Source: Acidobacteriaceae bacterium
GTDB taxonomy: Bacteria; Acidobacteriota; Terriglobia; Terriglobales; Acidobacteriaceae
Length of the DNA: 8,851 nt
Direction: 5' to 3'
Assembly (NCBI GenBank): GCA_003166055.1
Contig: PMWR01000163.1
Span: 6,128 to 14,978 of the forward strand
The stretch's first letter is position 1; every line of letters starts with the position of its first letter. This document shows positions 1-7,043 of the stretch, one piece after another. The notes under the pieces were generated by a model. It searched no databases and was not told the origin of the DNA. It saw nothing but the letters and a program-made list of their open reading frames with translations. A program made the position numbers and the translations under genes.

Positions 1-195
1 ATCAAGCGCGCCAAGACCAAGGAAGTCCGCCGCGTAACGGCTGCCGAACTCGGCGTCGAAGCCGCGCCAGTTGTCCTGCTCGATCGCGTTGCGCTGCCGC
101 AAAAACAAAAATCAACCCAGATCCTGCCCGGCACACCGAAAGAAGCCGCGGCAGCCCTGGTTGAAAAGCTGAAATTCGAGGTGCGCGTCCTATGA
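1..195 (+). CDS. etfB: Electron transfer flavoprotein beta subunit, C-terminal fragment (5' end outside window)
   Basis: The frame is open from base 1 to a TGA at 193-195, giving the last 64 residues, which start IKRAKTKEVRRVTAAELGVE and end KLKFEVRVL. The pattern of a basic stretch, an (E/D)LGV motif, a short hydrophobic strand (PVVLLDRVALP) and a final EAAAALVEKL helix is the usual C-terminus of EtfB. EtfB forms a heterodimer with EtfA, binds AMP and carries electrons from acyl-CoA and other dehydrogenases in the cytoplasm. The diagnostic N-terminal two thirds lie outside the window, so the call rests on this tail and on the overlapping etfA. The stop codon overlaps the etfA start by 4 bases, which implies translational coupling and a matched subunit ratio. 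Confidence 0.85.
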   Translation: MKRAKTKEVRRVTAAELGVEAAPVVLLDRVALPQKQKSTQILPGTPKEAAAALVEKLKFEVRVL

Positions 196-1163
196 GCGGC
201 GTCCTGGTCATCTTTGAAGATCGTGCCGGCAAAATCAGCCGCATCAGTTGGGAAGCCGTCGCCGCCGGCCATAAGCTCGCCGCTTCGCTGGGCCTCCCAG
301 TCACCGCGGCCGTCATCGGCGCGGCCACAGAATCCCTCGCCGCCGAAACCGCCTCCAAAATCACCGGCAAGGTCATCCGTGTCGAGCATCCGCTCCTCGG
401 CCAGTATACGGCAGACGGATTCACCATCGCTCTGCACCAACTCATCCAAAGCGAGAGTCCAGCGTACGTAGTCTTTCCCCACACCTACCAGGTCCGCGAC
501 TACGCCCCCGCCCTCGCCGCACGCCTCAACGAAGTCCTCATCAGCGACGTCATTTCTATAGCGGACGGCCCCGTCTTCACCCGTCAACTCCTCCAGGGCC
601 GCCTCAGCGGCAACTACCGGCACACCGGCAGCGGTCCCTGCCTCGTCTCCGTCCAGGCCGGAGCCTTCCGCGCTGACGCCGCAGCCACCGGCTCCGCCGA
701 AATCAGCGTCTTCACGCCCACCATCGAGCCAGCCCAAATCCGCACCAAGCCCGGCGAACCCTTCCGCGGCAGCTCGCAGACAATCGACCTCGGCTCCGCC
801 CAACTCATCGTCAGCGTCGGCCGCGGCATCAAGGAAGCCGAAAACATCCCCCTCGTGCAGGCCCTCGCCACGGCCCTCGGCGCGGAACTTGCCGCCTCGC
901 GCCCCATCTGCGACAACGGATGGCTGCCCATGGAGCGCCAGGTCGGCAGCTCCGGCCAATCCGTCGCGCCCAAGCTCTATCTCGCCGTCGGCATCTCCGG
1001 CGCCATCCAGCACCTGGTCGGCATGAAAGCCTCGCAGTGCGTCGTCGCCATCAACAAAGACCCCGACGCCCCCATCTTCGAAATCGCCGACTACGGCATC
1101 GTCGGCGACCTGTTCGAAGTAGTCCCCGCGCTAACGGAGGCAATCAAAGCAGCGAAGCAGTAG
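192..1163 (+). CDS. etfA: Electron transfer flavoprotein alpha subunit
   Basis: This 323-residue protein is full length for EtfA. The N-terminal ETF domain (about 1-185) is followed by the conserved FAD-binding C-terminal domain (about 200-320). Visible FAD-domain motifs are SVGRGI (208-213, canonically SGGRG(L/I)), SR (236-237), QVGSSG (250-255), [15 protein letters not shown] (260-274), NKDPDAPIF (288-296) and [10 protein letters not shown] (299-308). With EtfB it forms the soluble FAD carrier that takes electrons from flavin dehydrogenases and passes them to ETF:quinone oxidoreductase or a similar acceptor. The start is fixed by the ATGA overlap with etfB and by GAGGTG at 178-183, 8 bases upstream. 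Two family positions vary: Val for the second Gly of SGGRG, and Ser-Ser for the Gln-Thr of QVGQTG. The fragment visible does not show whether this is a bifurcating or an ordinary ETF. Confidence 0.96.
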   Translation: MSGVLVIFEDRAGKISRISWEAVAAGHKLAASLGLPVTAAVIGAATESLAAETASKITGKVIRVEHPLLGQYTADGFTIALHQLIQSESPAYVVFPHTYQVRDYAPALAARLNEVLISDVISIADGPVFTRQLLQGRLSGNYRHTGSGPCLVSVQAGAFRADAAATGSAEISVFTPTIEPAQIRTKPGEPFRGSSQTIDLGSAQLIVSVGRGIKEAENIPLVQALATALGAELAASRPICDNGWLPMERQVGSSGQSVAPKLYLAVGISGAIQHLVGMKASQCVVAINKDPDAPIFEIADYGIVGDLFEVVPALTEAIKAAKQ

Positions 1164-1244
1164 ACAGCTCTCCATGCGTCCCTCCCGGCCCGCCGACGGG
1201 GACCGCGGAACTGTGCAATCATCGAGTCCGAGGCGCTGCCTTCG

Positions 1245-2105
1245 ATGACCAACCCCGTAACCGGCCTTTGGATCCGATTGCCCCTCGTGCTTCGCGCCGT
1301 CGTCTCCGGCATTCTTATCGCTCTTGTTGCCGCGAATGTGTGGCCGCTCCTGCTGCGGCATCTTGGAGTGCCGCTGGCTGCGATTTCCGAGGCTGCGTTT
1401 CTCACCCTTTACGTATGGTGGGCCGCTGGAGGAGGTTCCCCGCGCTCCACGCAAACCGCGCGCGCCTTATCGTTCCGCAGCGGCCCGCTGTCGAGTCGGC
1501 AATGGTTTTGGGGCCTGGTTGCCGCCATTTTCTTCGCGGTCACTGTTCATGCTTCCATGGTCGTCTTGTTCCGTCTGGTGCCTTTCCCGGCAGCAGATTT
1601 CCGGCTCGGATATGATTTCTCCTTTATTCCCACGCTTCCTCTCCGATGGCTGGCGGCCGTGATTTCCGCAATTTCGGCGGGAGTCTGCGAGGAAACCGGC
1701 TTTCGCGGGTATATGCAGCGCCCCCTCGAAACGCGCTATGGCGCGACGCCGGCCATTCTGATTTCTTCGTTTTTCTTTATGTCTGTGCATTTAACCAAAG
1801 GATGGTCCACGGCCGGAATGGTACCGATCGTGTTCGGCGCAGGTGTACTGCTTGGAATGCTGGCCCGATCTTCGCAATCGCTGATTCCTTGCATCCTGGG
1901 CCATACCATGATGGACATCGGCCTGTTCGCCTACTGGTGGACAGGCATCGCCGGAACCTTTACCGCGCTGCCGATTGGCCAGACTGGACTCGACCGGGCC
2001 TTCTTCCTCGCATGCGTCGCGCTGGCTGGCTCCCTCGCGCTCGTGTTCCTCTCCATATCCCGGCTACGCGCCATCGCAAAGCAACCCATCGTCCAAGCCA
2101 TCTAG
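1245..2105 (+). CDS. CPBP-family (CAAX protease / Abi) intramembrane metalloprotease
   Basis: This is a 286-residue integral membrane protein with hydrophobic segments near 13-36, 45-62, 86-110, 133-148, 166-183, 191-208, 213-232 and 252-272. The four CPBP (Rce1/Abi) motifs are present in order: EExxxR as EETGFR (149-154), FxxxH as FMSVH (178-182), and HxxxD as HTMMD (220-224). These residues form the intramembrane site of Rce1-type glutamate proteases. Bacterial members cleave membrane or secreted peptides; known roles include bacteriocin self-immunity and protein maturation, but the substrate here cannot be read from sequence. A weak CGAGG lies 11 bases before the ATG. It follows etfA after 81 bases with no clear terminator, so read-through from the etf operon is possible. 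Nothing indicates a functional link to ETF or to the downstream sugar genes. Confidence 0.9.
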   Translation: MTNPVTGLWIRLPLVLRAVVSGILIALVAANVWPLLLRHLGVPLAAISEAAFLTLYVWWAAGGGSPRSTQTARALSFRSGPLSSRQWFWGLVAAIFFAVTVHASMVVLFRLVPFPAADFRLGYDFSFIPTLPLRWLAAVISAISAGVCEETGFRGYMQRPLETRYGATPAILISSFFFMSVHLTKGWSTAGMVPIVFGAGVLLGMLARSSQSLIPCILGHTMMDIGLFAYWWTGIAGTFTALPIGQTGLDRAFFLACVALAGSLALVFLSISRLRAIAKQPIVQAI

Positions 2106-2219
2106 CCGGCATCTGGAAATGTCTTCGCCCACGCGAGCGCGGCATTTGCGCCCCTACACCCCCACGCGCTATCGTTCGTTGTTCCCCGCACCCGAGCAAT
2201 CGACCGAGGCCAACCGCCC

Positions 2220-3218
2220 ATGCTTCTTCCGGAAACCTACGAATTCGCACTCTTCCTGATGATCCTCACCATGTTCTGTTGGGGATCATGGGCCAACACC
2301 CTCAAGCTCTGCCCCGGCTACCGCTTCCAGCTTTTCTACTGGGACTACGCCATCGGCCTGCTGCTAGCAACCGTCGTCTGGGGATTCACCGCCGGCAGCC
2401 TCGGCCATGCAGGCCCGCCTTTCCTTGATGCAGTGGCCCACACGTCGTCCCACGCCATCCTGTTTGCCCTGGCCGGAGGCGTGGTCTTCAACGTAGCCAA
2501 CCTGCTGCTGGTCGCCGCCATCGACGTCGCCGGCCTCGCCGTCGCCTTCCCTGTCGGCATCGGCCTGGCGCTGGTCATCGGCGCAGTCGCCAGCTATCTC
2601 CTCAACCCCGCAGCCAATCCCCTGCTGCTCTTTGGCGGAGTCGCCCTGGTCACCGTCGCCATCGTGCTCGACGCCGCCGCCTACCGCAAGCGCGAATCTA
2701 CTGCAAAAGCCACCACCACCCGCGGCATTGTCCTCTCGCTGATAGCCGGCGTGCTCATGGGCGGCTGGTACCCCATCGCAACGCGCGATCTAGCCAGCAA
2801 TGCCGCCCCCGGCCCCTATGCCATTGCGTTCTTCTTCGGCATCGGCGTTCTCCTCTCCACCATTCCCGCCAACCTGCTGTTGATGGCCAAGCCGCTCGAT
2901 GGCAAACCCCCTGTCGACGGCTCGGGCTACTGGCGAGCTCCATTCGGCTGGCACCTGGCCGGCCTTTTTGGCGGCGCAGTCTGGTGCGTCGGCGCGGTCG
3001 CCAATTTTGTGGCCTCGGTCGCGCACCTGGCCAAACCCATCGGCCCGGCCGTCTCCTACTCCATCGGCCAGGGAGCCACCATGATCTCCGCTTGCTGGGG
3101 CATTTTCGTCTGGCGTGAATTTGCCGGCGCACCACGAGCGGCCAGGGTTCTGCTCCTCTTCATGTTCATCTTCTTTCTGGCCGGACTCAGCGCCGTCGCG
3201 CTGGCTCCGCTCTACTAA
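2220..3218 (+). CDS. DMT-superfamily sugar/ureide permease (GRP/RhaT/UPS-like)
   Basis: This 332-residue protein has about ten hydrophobic helices (roughly 8-26, 40-59, 77-99, 103-127, 133-150, 168-186, 199-222, 244-266, 276-297 and 308-328) in two five-helix halves. A basic linker (YRKRESTAKATTTR) runs near 155-168. Recognisable blocks are MFCWGSWANTLKL (18-30), FYWDYAIGLLLA (39-50), ALAGGVVFNVANLLLVAA (83-100) and AVAFPVGIGLALVIG (107-121). They resemble the glucose/ribose porter family (RbsU-like), RhaT and the plant ureide permeases. The expected role is proton-coupled uptake of a sugar or a nucleobase-derived compound across the inner membrane. GAGG at 2206-2209, 10 bases upstream, supports the ATG. 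The PfkB kinase begins 15 bases after the stop, so the two are almost certainly co-transcribed and the cargo is probably phosphorylated after entry. The exact substrate is unknown. Confidence 0.85.
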   Translation: MLLPETYEFALFLMILTMFCWGSWANTLKLCPGYRFQLFYWDYAIGLLLATVVWGFTAGSLGHAGPPFLDAVAHTSSHAILFALAGGVVFNVANLLLVAAIDVAGLAVAFPVGIGLALVIGAVASYLLNPAANPLLLFGGVALVTVAIVLDAAAYRKRESTAKATTTRGIVLSLIAGVLMGGWYPIATRDLASNAAPGPYAIAFFFGIGVLLSTIPANLLLMAKPLDGKPPVDGSGYWRAPFGWHLAGLFGGAVWCVGAVANFVASVAHLAKPIGPAVSYSIGQGATMISACWGIFVWREFAGAPRAARVLLLFMFIFFLAGLSAVALAPLY

Positions 3219-3233
3219 CTTCGAGGCCTTTTC

Positions 3234-4154
3234 ATGAGCACTTCCCAAAAGCCCATCGTCGTCGTCGGCAGTGTCACCATGGACATGGTGACCCGCACCC
3301 CGCAGATTCCCCGCATCGGCCAGACTGTGATCGGCACCGGCTTTGAAACCACCCCCGGCGGCAAGGGCGCCAACCAGGCCGTTGCCGCAGCGCGCCTCGG
3401 CTATCCCGTCCACATGGTCGGCAAAGTGGGTGACGACGCATACGGCCCGGCCTTGCTCAAAAACCTGGCCGCCGCGGGCGTCAACACCTCCGCAATGGAG
3501 ACCACCGCCGGCCCCTCCGGCCTTGCCCCCATCTTTCTCTCCGAAGCCGGCGAGAACAGCATTGTCGTCGTCCCCGGCGCCAACGGCCATGTTGACGGTG
3601 CCGACGTCGATCGCCACGCAGTTCTGATTCGCTCCGCGGGCATGGTTCTCTGCCAGCTCGAAATCCCCATGGCAACCATCAGCCACACCTTCGCCCTCTG
3701 CGCCGAAGCCGGCGTTCCCGTCATGCTTGATCCCGCGCCCGCCGCGCCGCTGCCCGACGAAATCTGGAGCCGGGTAGCCTGGTTCACTCCCAACGAAACC
3801 GAAGCCGCCTTTTATCTGAACGGCGATTCGAAGCCCGAAGATGCCGCGCAGCACCTGCTTGCCAAAGGTCTCCGGGGCGTAGTCCTCAAGCGCGGCGCTG
3901 AGGGAGCCTACGTTGCCGTCGCCGGCGGAAAAGCAGCGTGGGTCAAGCCCTTCAAAGTCGAAGCCGTCAATACCGTAGGCGCGGGTGACTGCTTCAACGG
4001 AGCTTTTGCCGTCGCGCTTCTTGAAAACAAAGACCCATGGGAGGCCGCGCGCTTTGCCAGCGCCGCCGCAGCAATCTCCGTCACTCGCACCGGTGCCCAG
4101 GAATCCATGCCCACCCGAGCCCAGGTGGATGCCTTCCTCATCCAACATTCGTAA
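3234..4154 (+). CDS. PfkB-family carbohydrate kinase, ribokinase type
   Basis: At 306 residues this is the normal length for ribokinase. It shows the N-terminal GSVTMDMV strand (12-19), PfkB signature 1 PGGKGANQAVAAARLG (41-56), VGKVGDD (62-68), the DPAPA strand (166-170), PNETEA (186-191) and PfkB signature 2 NTVGAGDCFNGAFA (246-259) with catalytic base Asp252. The family transfers phosphate from ATP to a sugar hydroxyl in the cytoplasm; ribokinase makes ribose-5-phosphate. Compared with E. coli RbsK from memory, the ribose-contacting Asn of GSINAD is Thr15 here, and the first Asp of DTTAAGD, a potassium ligand, is Asn246. Ribose is therefore a reasonable but unproven substrate, and rbsK is not assigned. 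GAGG at 3223-3226, 7 bases upstream, supports the start. The permease gene lies just upstream and a secreted glycosidase-like protein downstream. Confidence 0.92.
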   Translation: MSTSQKPIVVVGSVTMDMVTRTPQIPRIGQTVIGTGFETTPGGKGANQAVAAARLGYPVHMVGKVGDDAYGPALLKNLAAAGVNTSAMETTAGPSGLAPIFLSEAGENSIVVVPGANGHVDGADVDRHAVLIRSAGMVLCQLEIPMATISHTFALCAEAGVPVMLDPAPAAPLPDEIWSRVAWFTPNETEAAFYLNGDSKPEDAAQHLLAKGLRGVVLKRGAEGAYVAVAGGKAAWVKPFKVEAVNTVGAGDCFNGAFAVALLENKDPWEAARFASAAAAISVTRTGAQESMPTRAQVDAFLIQHS

Positions 4155-4208
4155 AACTCTTCTCGACAAAAGAAATACTGAATCGACGAACAGGGAGAAT
4201 CGGGCACC

Positions 4209-6401
4209 ATGCTCCACAAACTTTGCCTTGGAATTCTAGTGGGAGCAATCTCCCTCGCCGCTGCGGCGCAAGACACTCAATACCCAGCACGCGGCCAGCA
4301 GATTCCGCCGCCGGATTGCCTCAACCTCCACTACGCCTGGGAAGGCATTCTGCAAGCCGGCTGTGCTCCCTTCACCCACGAGCGCTGGCTCCACGACATC
4401 CAGCATTGGCGCTCTGAACGCCACATCCGCACCGGCTACGATTCCTCCCGCTACCAGCTGCCTGCCCTCCAATGGACCCAGTCCAGCTTTATCCAGCCTC
4501 AAATGATGGTTCAGGATCGATACTTTTACGATCCCGTCGCCGGCCGCTACACCGTCGACCGTTACATCGACGACCTCGACAAACGCTATGGCGGCATCGA
4601 TGCCGTGCTGGCCTGGGCAACCTATCCCAACTTGGGGATAGACGACCGCAACCAGCTTGAAATGGTCGAGTCCATGCCCGGCGGCGTCGAGGGCGTCCGC
4701 CAGATGGTCGCCGACTTCCATCGCCGCGGCGTCCGCGTTCTCTTTCCCATGATGATGTGGGATGAAGGCACGCACCCGCCCTCATCCCCACCCTCCTCTG
4801 AGCCCGGTGACGACCTTTGGCCCGACGCCATCGCCAATCTGATGAAGGAGATCGACGCCGACGGCATCAACGGCGACACGCAGCAGGGTGTCCCGTTGGA
4901 ATTCTCCCTGGCGTCTGAAAAGATCGGACACCCTCTGGCATTCGAGCCCGAAGACAGCCCAAGCGACGAAGCCCTCGCCTGGAATCTGATGACCTGGGGC
5001 CAGTACAGCTTTCCCTTCATCCCCATGGTCGACCGCTTCAAGTGGCTTGAAACCCGCCACATGGTCAACATAAGCGACCGCTGGAACCCGGACAAGACCA
5101 ACGACCTCCAATTCGCCTTCTTCAACGGAGTGGGCTGGGAGAGTTGGGAAAACGTGTGGGGCATCTGGGTCGGCATCGCCCCGCGCGACGCCGAAGCCAC
5201 CCGCCGCGTTGCGAACCTCTCACGCGCCATTGCGCCGTTCCTCGTCAGCCCCGACTGGGAGCCCCTCTATCCCATGCACAGCTACGGCGTATACGCCAGT
5301 CGCTGGCCGCTCGGGCAGGAAACGGTCTGGACGATCGTCAACCGCAATGCCTACGAGATCAACGGACGCCAGATGGATGTACCGCTCAAGCCAGGCATGC
5401 GCTACTTCGACCTCTATCATGGCGTCGAGTTGAAGCCCGATACCACCGGCCCCGTCGCCATGCTTAGCTTCCCCATCGAGGCCAATGGCTACGGCGCAAT
5501 TCTGGCCACGCCCGGCGAGCCCAGCGATGCAATCAAGGCCTTAATCAGCCGCATGTCCACAATGACCAAAGAACCGCTCGCGGAGTTCTCGCATCAGTCG
5601 GGAATCCTGCCGCAAACCATCGTCGACATCCCACCCACAGCGCCCGCGGCGGAAGCACCAGCCGGAATGGTCAAAATCCCCGGAGGAACCTTCGATTTCA
5701 GAGTCAGCGGCACAGAAATAGAGGGCGGCGGAAACGTTGGCGTCGACGTTCAGTACCCATGGGAAGATTCCCCGCGCCGCTTCCACGAACACACGATGGA
5801 GATCAAGACCTTCTTCATCGACAAATTTCCGGTCACCAACGCGCAGTTCAAGCAGTTCCTCGATGCCGCGCACTACGCGCCCCGCGACGCAATCAACTTT
5901 TTGCGCGACTGGAAAAATGGCGGCTTTCCCCAAGGCTGGGATAATCGCCCCGTCACATGGGTCTCTCTTGAGGATGCTCGCGCCTATGCACATTGGGCCG
6001 ACAAGCGCCTGCCCCATGAGTGGGAGTGGCAAATTGCCGCGCAGGGCACGGATAGCCGCGCATTTCCCTGGGGCAACTACTGGCAGCCCGAAAACGTCCC
6101 CACCCCCGCCACGGGCCGCGCCATGCCCGGCCCCGATCCAGTCGACGCCCATTCCGCCGGCGCTAGCCCCTACGGTGTCATGGACCTCGTCGGCAACGTC
6201 TGGCAGTGGACCGACGAATTCGACGACGAACACACCCGCGCCGCCATTCTTCGCGGCGGGGAGTATTACCAGCCGCAAGGCTCCATCTGGTACTTCCCCC
6301 AGGCCTGGCGCAACGACGAGCACAGCAAGCTTCTGTTGATGGCGCCCGGCTACGACCGCTCCGGCGGCATCGGATTCCGCTGCGTCAAAGACGCAGAATA
6401 A
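4209..6401 (+). CDS. Secreted glycosidase-like protein with C-terminal FGE/SUMF1-fold domain
   Basis: This 730-residue protein has a Sec signal peptide (basic MLHK, hydrophobic core 5-19, likely cleavage after AAA at about 20). Residues 35-440 resemble a TIM-barrel glycoside hydrolase: IDAVLAWATYP (130-140), VRQMVADFHRRGVRVLFPMM (163-182), DGINGDT (218-224) and W-rich stretches such as GVGWESWENVWGIW (307-320). Residues 365-433 look like a beta-rich accessory domain. No named GH family could be assigned. Asp218, Asp223 and Asp185/Glu186 are acid candidates only. After a Pro/Ala linker (475-485), residues 486-727 form an FGE-sulfatase domain: MVKIPGGTF, PVTNAQFKQF (541-550), LPHEWEWQIAA (601-611), MDLVGNVWQWTDE (658-670), LRGGEYYQP and GFRCV. 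The paired active-site cysteines of true FGE are absent; Cys725 is the only Cys in the domain. Formylglycine generation is therefore unlikely, and ligand binding or a changed chemistry is more plausible. GGGAG at 4193-4197 precedes the ATG by 11 bases. Confidence 0.85.
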   Translation: MLHKLCLGILVGAISLAAAAQDTQYPARGQQIPPPDCLNLHYAWEGILQAGCAPFTHERWLHDIQHWRSERHIRTGYDSSRYQLPALQWTQSSFIQPQMMVQDRYFYDPVAGRYTVDRYIDDLDKRYGGIDAVLAWATYPNLGIDDRNQLEMVESMPGGVEGVRQMVADFHRRGVRVLFPMMMWDEGTHPPSSPPSSEPGDDLWPDAIANLMKEIDADGINGDTQQGVPLEFSLASEKIGHPLAFEPEDSPSDEALAWNLMTWGQYSFPFIPMVDRFKWLETRHMVNISDRWNPDKTNDLQFAFFNGVGWESWENVWGIWVGIAPRDAEATRRVANLSRAIAPFLVSPDWEPLYPMHSYGVYASRWPLGQETVWTIVNRNAYEINGRQMDVPLKPGMRYFDLYHGVELKPDTTGPVAMLSFPIEANGYGAILATPGEPSDAIKALISRMSTMTKEPLAEFSHQSGILPQTIVDIPPTAPAAEAPAGMVKIPGGTFDFRVSGTEIEGGGNVGVDVQYPWEDSPRRFHEHTMEIKTFFIDKFPVTNAQFKQFLDAAHYAPRDAINFLRDWKNGGFPQGWDNRPVTWVSLEDARAYAHWADKRLPHEWEWQIAAQGTDSRAFPWGNYWQPENVPTPATGRAMPGPDPVDAHSAGASPYGVMDLVGNVWQWTDEFDDEHTRAAILRGGEYYQPQGSIWYFPQAWRNDEHSKLLLMAPGYDRSGGIGFRCVKDAE
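6380..6396 (+). other. Small perfect hairpin at the 3' end of the FGE-like gene
   Basis: CTGCGTC, an AAA loop and GACGCAG form a perfect 7-base-pair stem spanning the last codons just before the TAA at 6399-6401. No U-run follows on either strand, so it is not a classical intrinsic terminator. It might protect the 3' end of the transcript or simply reflect codon choice. No other good terminator is visible between the two convergent genes. Confidence 0.4.
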
Positions 6402-6453
6402 AGGCGTCTAAAGTTGGGCGGAACAGGCGCCAGCCGATCACCGTTGGCCCTGC

Positions 6454-6481
6454 TCCCTAATCCCTATTCCCTGTTCTCTGT
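6454..6481. repeat. Degenerate heptanucleotide tandem repeat (4 units)
   Basis: Four consecutive 7-base units are visible: TCCCTAA, TCCCTAT, TCCCTGT and TCTCTGT. A fifth, decayed unit (TTCTCTA) runs into the universal stress protein stop codon at 6486-6488. The tract is purely pyrimidine-rich except for one or two positions per unit. It occupies much of the 84-base space between the two convergent genes. It resembles the short heptamer repeat tracts known from cyanobacteria and some other bacteria; that comparison is from memory. Confidence 0.75.
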
Positions 6482-6485
6482 TTCT

Positions 6486-6962
6486 CTACCACCACTCCAT
6501 CAAACGGCCCGATCCGACCTTCACGCTGCTTGCGGGCTTCGCCGTGCGAATCAGCAGCAGCGGAATCTGCACCAGTTTCACTAGCTTCTCCGCAATCGAC
6601 CCGAAAACCAGCGGATGCCATCCCGTCGTGCCGTGCGTTGACACTACGATCAGATCGATGTGCTCGCGCTCAATCACATCCAGGATGCTGCCCGCGATGT
6701 CGTTATCGACCTCAACACTCGATTTCGCCTTGATCCCTTTGACCCCGAGACCGGCTACGGATACTTGAAAGTCCGCCTCCGCCTGCTTCTTCGCTTCCTC
6801 TACGTTTCCAATCTCAGGCACAACATGCACAAGGTAGATCTCGGCATGAAAGTGCTGGGCAAGCACTGTCGCATGCTCAAGCGCTTCGTGAGACGACGAA
6901 CTGAAGTCGATCGGCAAAAGAATTTTGGCGGGAATTGTACTGAATGAGAATACTTCCGGCAT
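6486..6962 (-). CDS. Universal stress protein, single UspA domain
   Basis: From the chosen start the protein is 158 residues, typical for a single Usp domain. It has a first strand KILLPIDFSSSSHEAL (13-28), then IYLVHVVPE (42-50), a strand IDLIVVSTHG (102-111) and the ATP-loop STHG-x9-GS (108-122; G of the usual GxxG-x9-G(S/T) is Ser108), then PLLLIR (134-139). Such proteins bind ATP or AMP in the cytoplasm and modulate stress survival; partners are unknown. A longer frame starts at 7034, but the ATG at 6962 is preferred because GAGGAG lies 6 bases upstream and it places the Usp core right after a short N-terminus. It is transcribed toward the FGE-like gene and ends inside a heptamer repeat tract. 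A SigA-like promoter candidate lies about 55 bases upstream. Confidence 0.92.
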   Translation of the reverse strand: MPEVFSFSTIPAKILLPIDFSSSSHEALEHATVLAQHFHAEIYLVHVVPEIGNVEEAKKQAEADFQVSVAGLGVKGIKAKSSVEVDNDIAGSILDVIEREHIDLIVVSTHGTTGWHPLVFGSIAEKLVKLVQIPLLLIRTAKPASSVKVGSGRLMEWW

Positions 6963-6966
6963 TACA

Positions 6967-6974
6967 CTCTCCTC
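6967..6974 (-). promoter_or_regulatory. Ribosome binding site of the universal stress protein gene
   Basis: On the - strand GAGGAGAG precedes the ATG at 6962, with 6 bases between the GAGGAG core and the start. It is among the strongest Shine-Dalgarno sequences in the window and decides the start over the longer frame beginning at 7034. Confidence 0.8.
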
Positions 6975-7016
6975 GCCGCAACCCACACGGGCGCGGCCGT
7001 TTATTTTCCGCTGATA

Positions 7017-7043
7017 ATCATAACAAGACGGCACTTAGCCCAA
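7017..7043 (-). promoter_or_regulatory. Possible sigma-70-like promoter for the universal stress protein gene
   Basis: On the - strand TATGAT (7022-7017) matches the -10 consensus at five of six positions. TTGGGC (7043-7038) is a poor -35, separated by 15 bases, which is short. Transcription would begin near 7010 and give a leader of about 48 bases. The evidence is base pattern only. Confidence 0.25.

Noticed and set aside
1178..1203. GTCCC/GGGAC inverted repeat after etfA as a terminator.
   Set aside because: The stem is only 5-6 pairs around a long loop and no U-run follows.
920..1615. 231-codon + strand frame across the etfA end and CPBP start.
   Set aside because: It is Arg/His/Pro-rich without motifs and overlaps both real genes out of frame.
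1646..2428. 260-codon + strand frame spanning the end of the CPBP gene and the start of the permease gene.
   Set aside because: It crosses two well-supported genes in another frame and is Arg/Pro-rich, typical of GC-driven shadow frames.
2790..4217. 475-codon open frame on the - strand opposite the permease and kinase genes.
   Set aside because: It is antisense to two clearly recognised families, is Gly/Asp-rich with no motifs, and is explained by the high G/C third positions of the real genes.
5541..6323. 260-codon - strand open frame opposite the FGE-like domain.
   Set aside because: It lies wholly antisense to a domain with clear family motifs and has no ribosome site or recognisable fold.
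4209..6401. Annotation as an active formylglycine-generating enzyme (sulfatase activator).
   Set aside because: The catalytic cysteine pair is absent, the protein carries a signal peptide and a large extra domain, and no sulfatase gene is nearby.
6963..7034. Extended N-terminus of the universal stress protein from an ATG at 7034.
   Set aside because: The extra 24 residues do not fit the family, and a strong GAGGAG site is placed correctly for the ATG at 6962.
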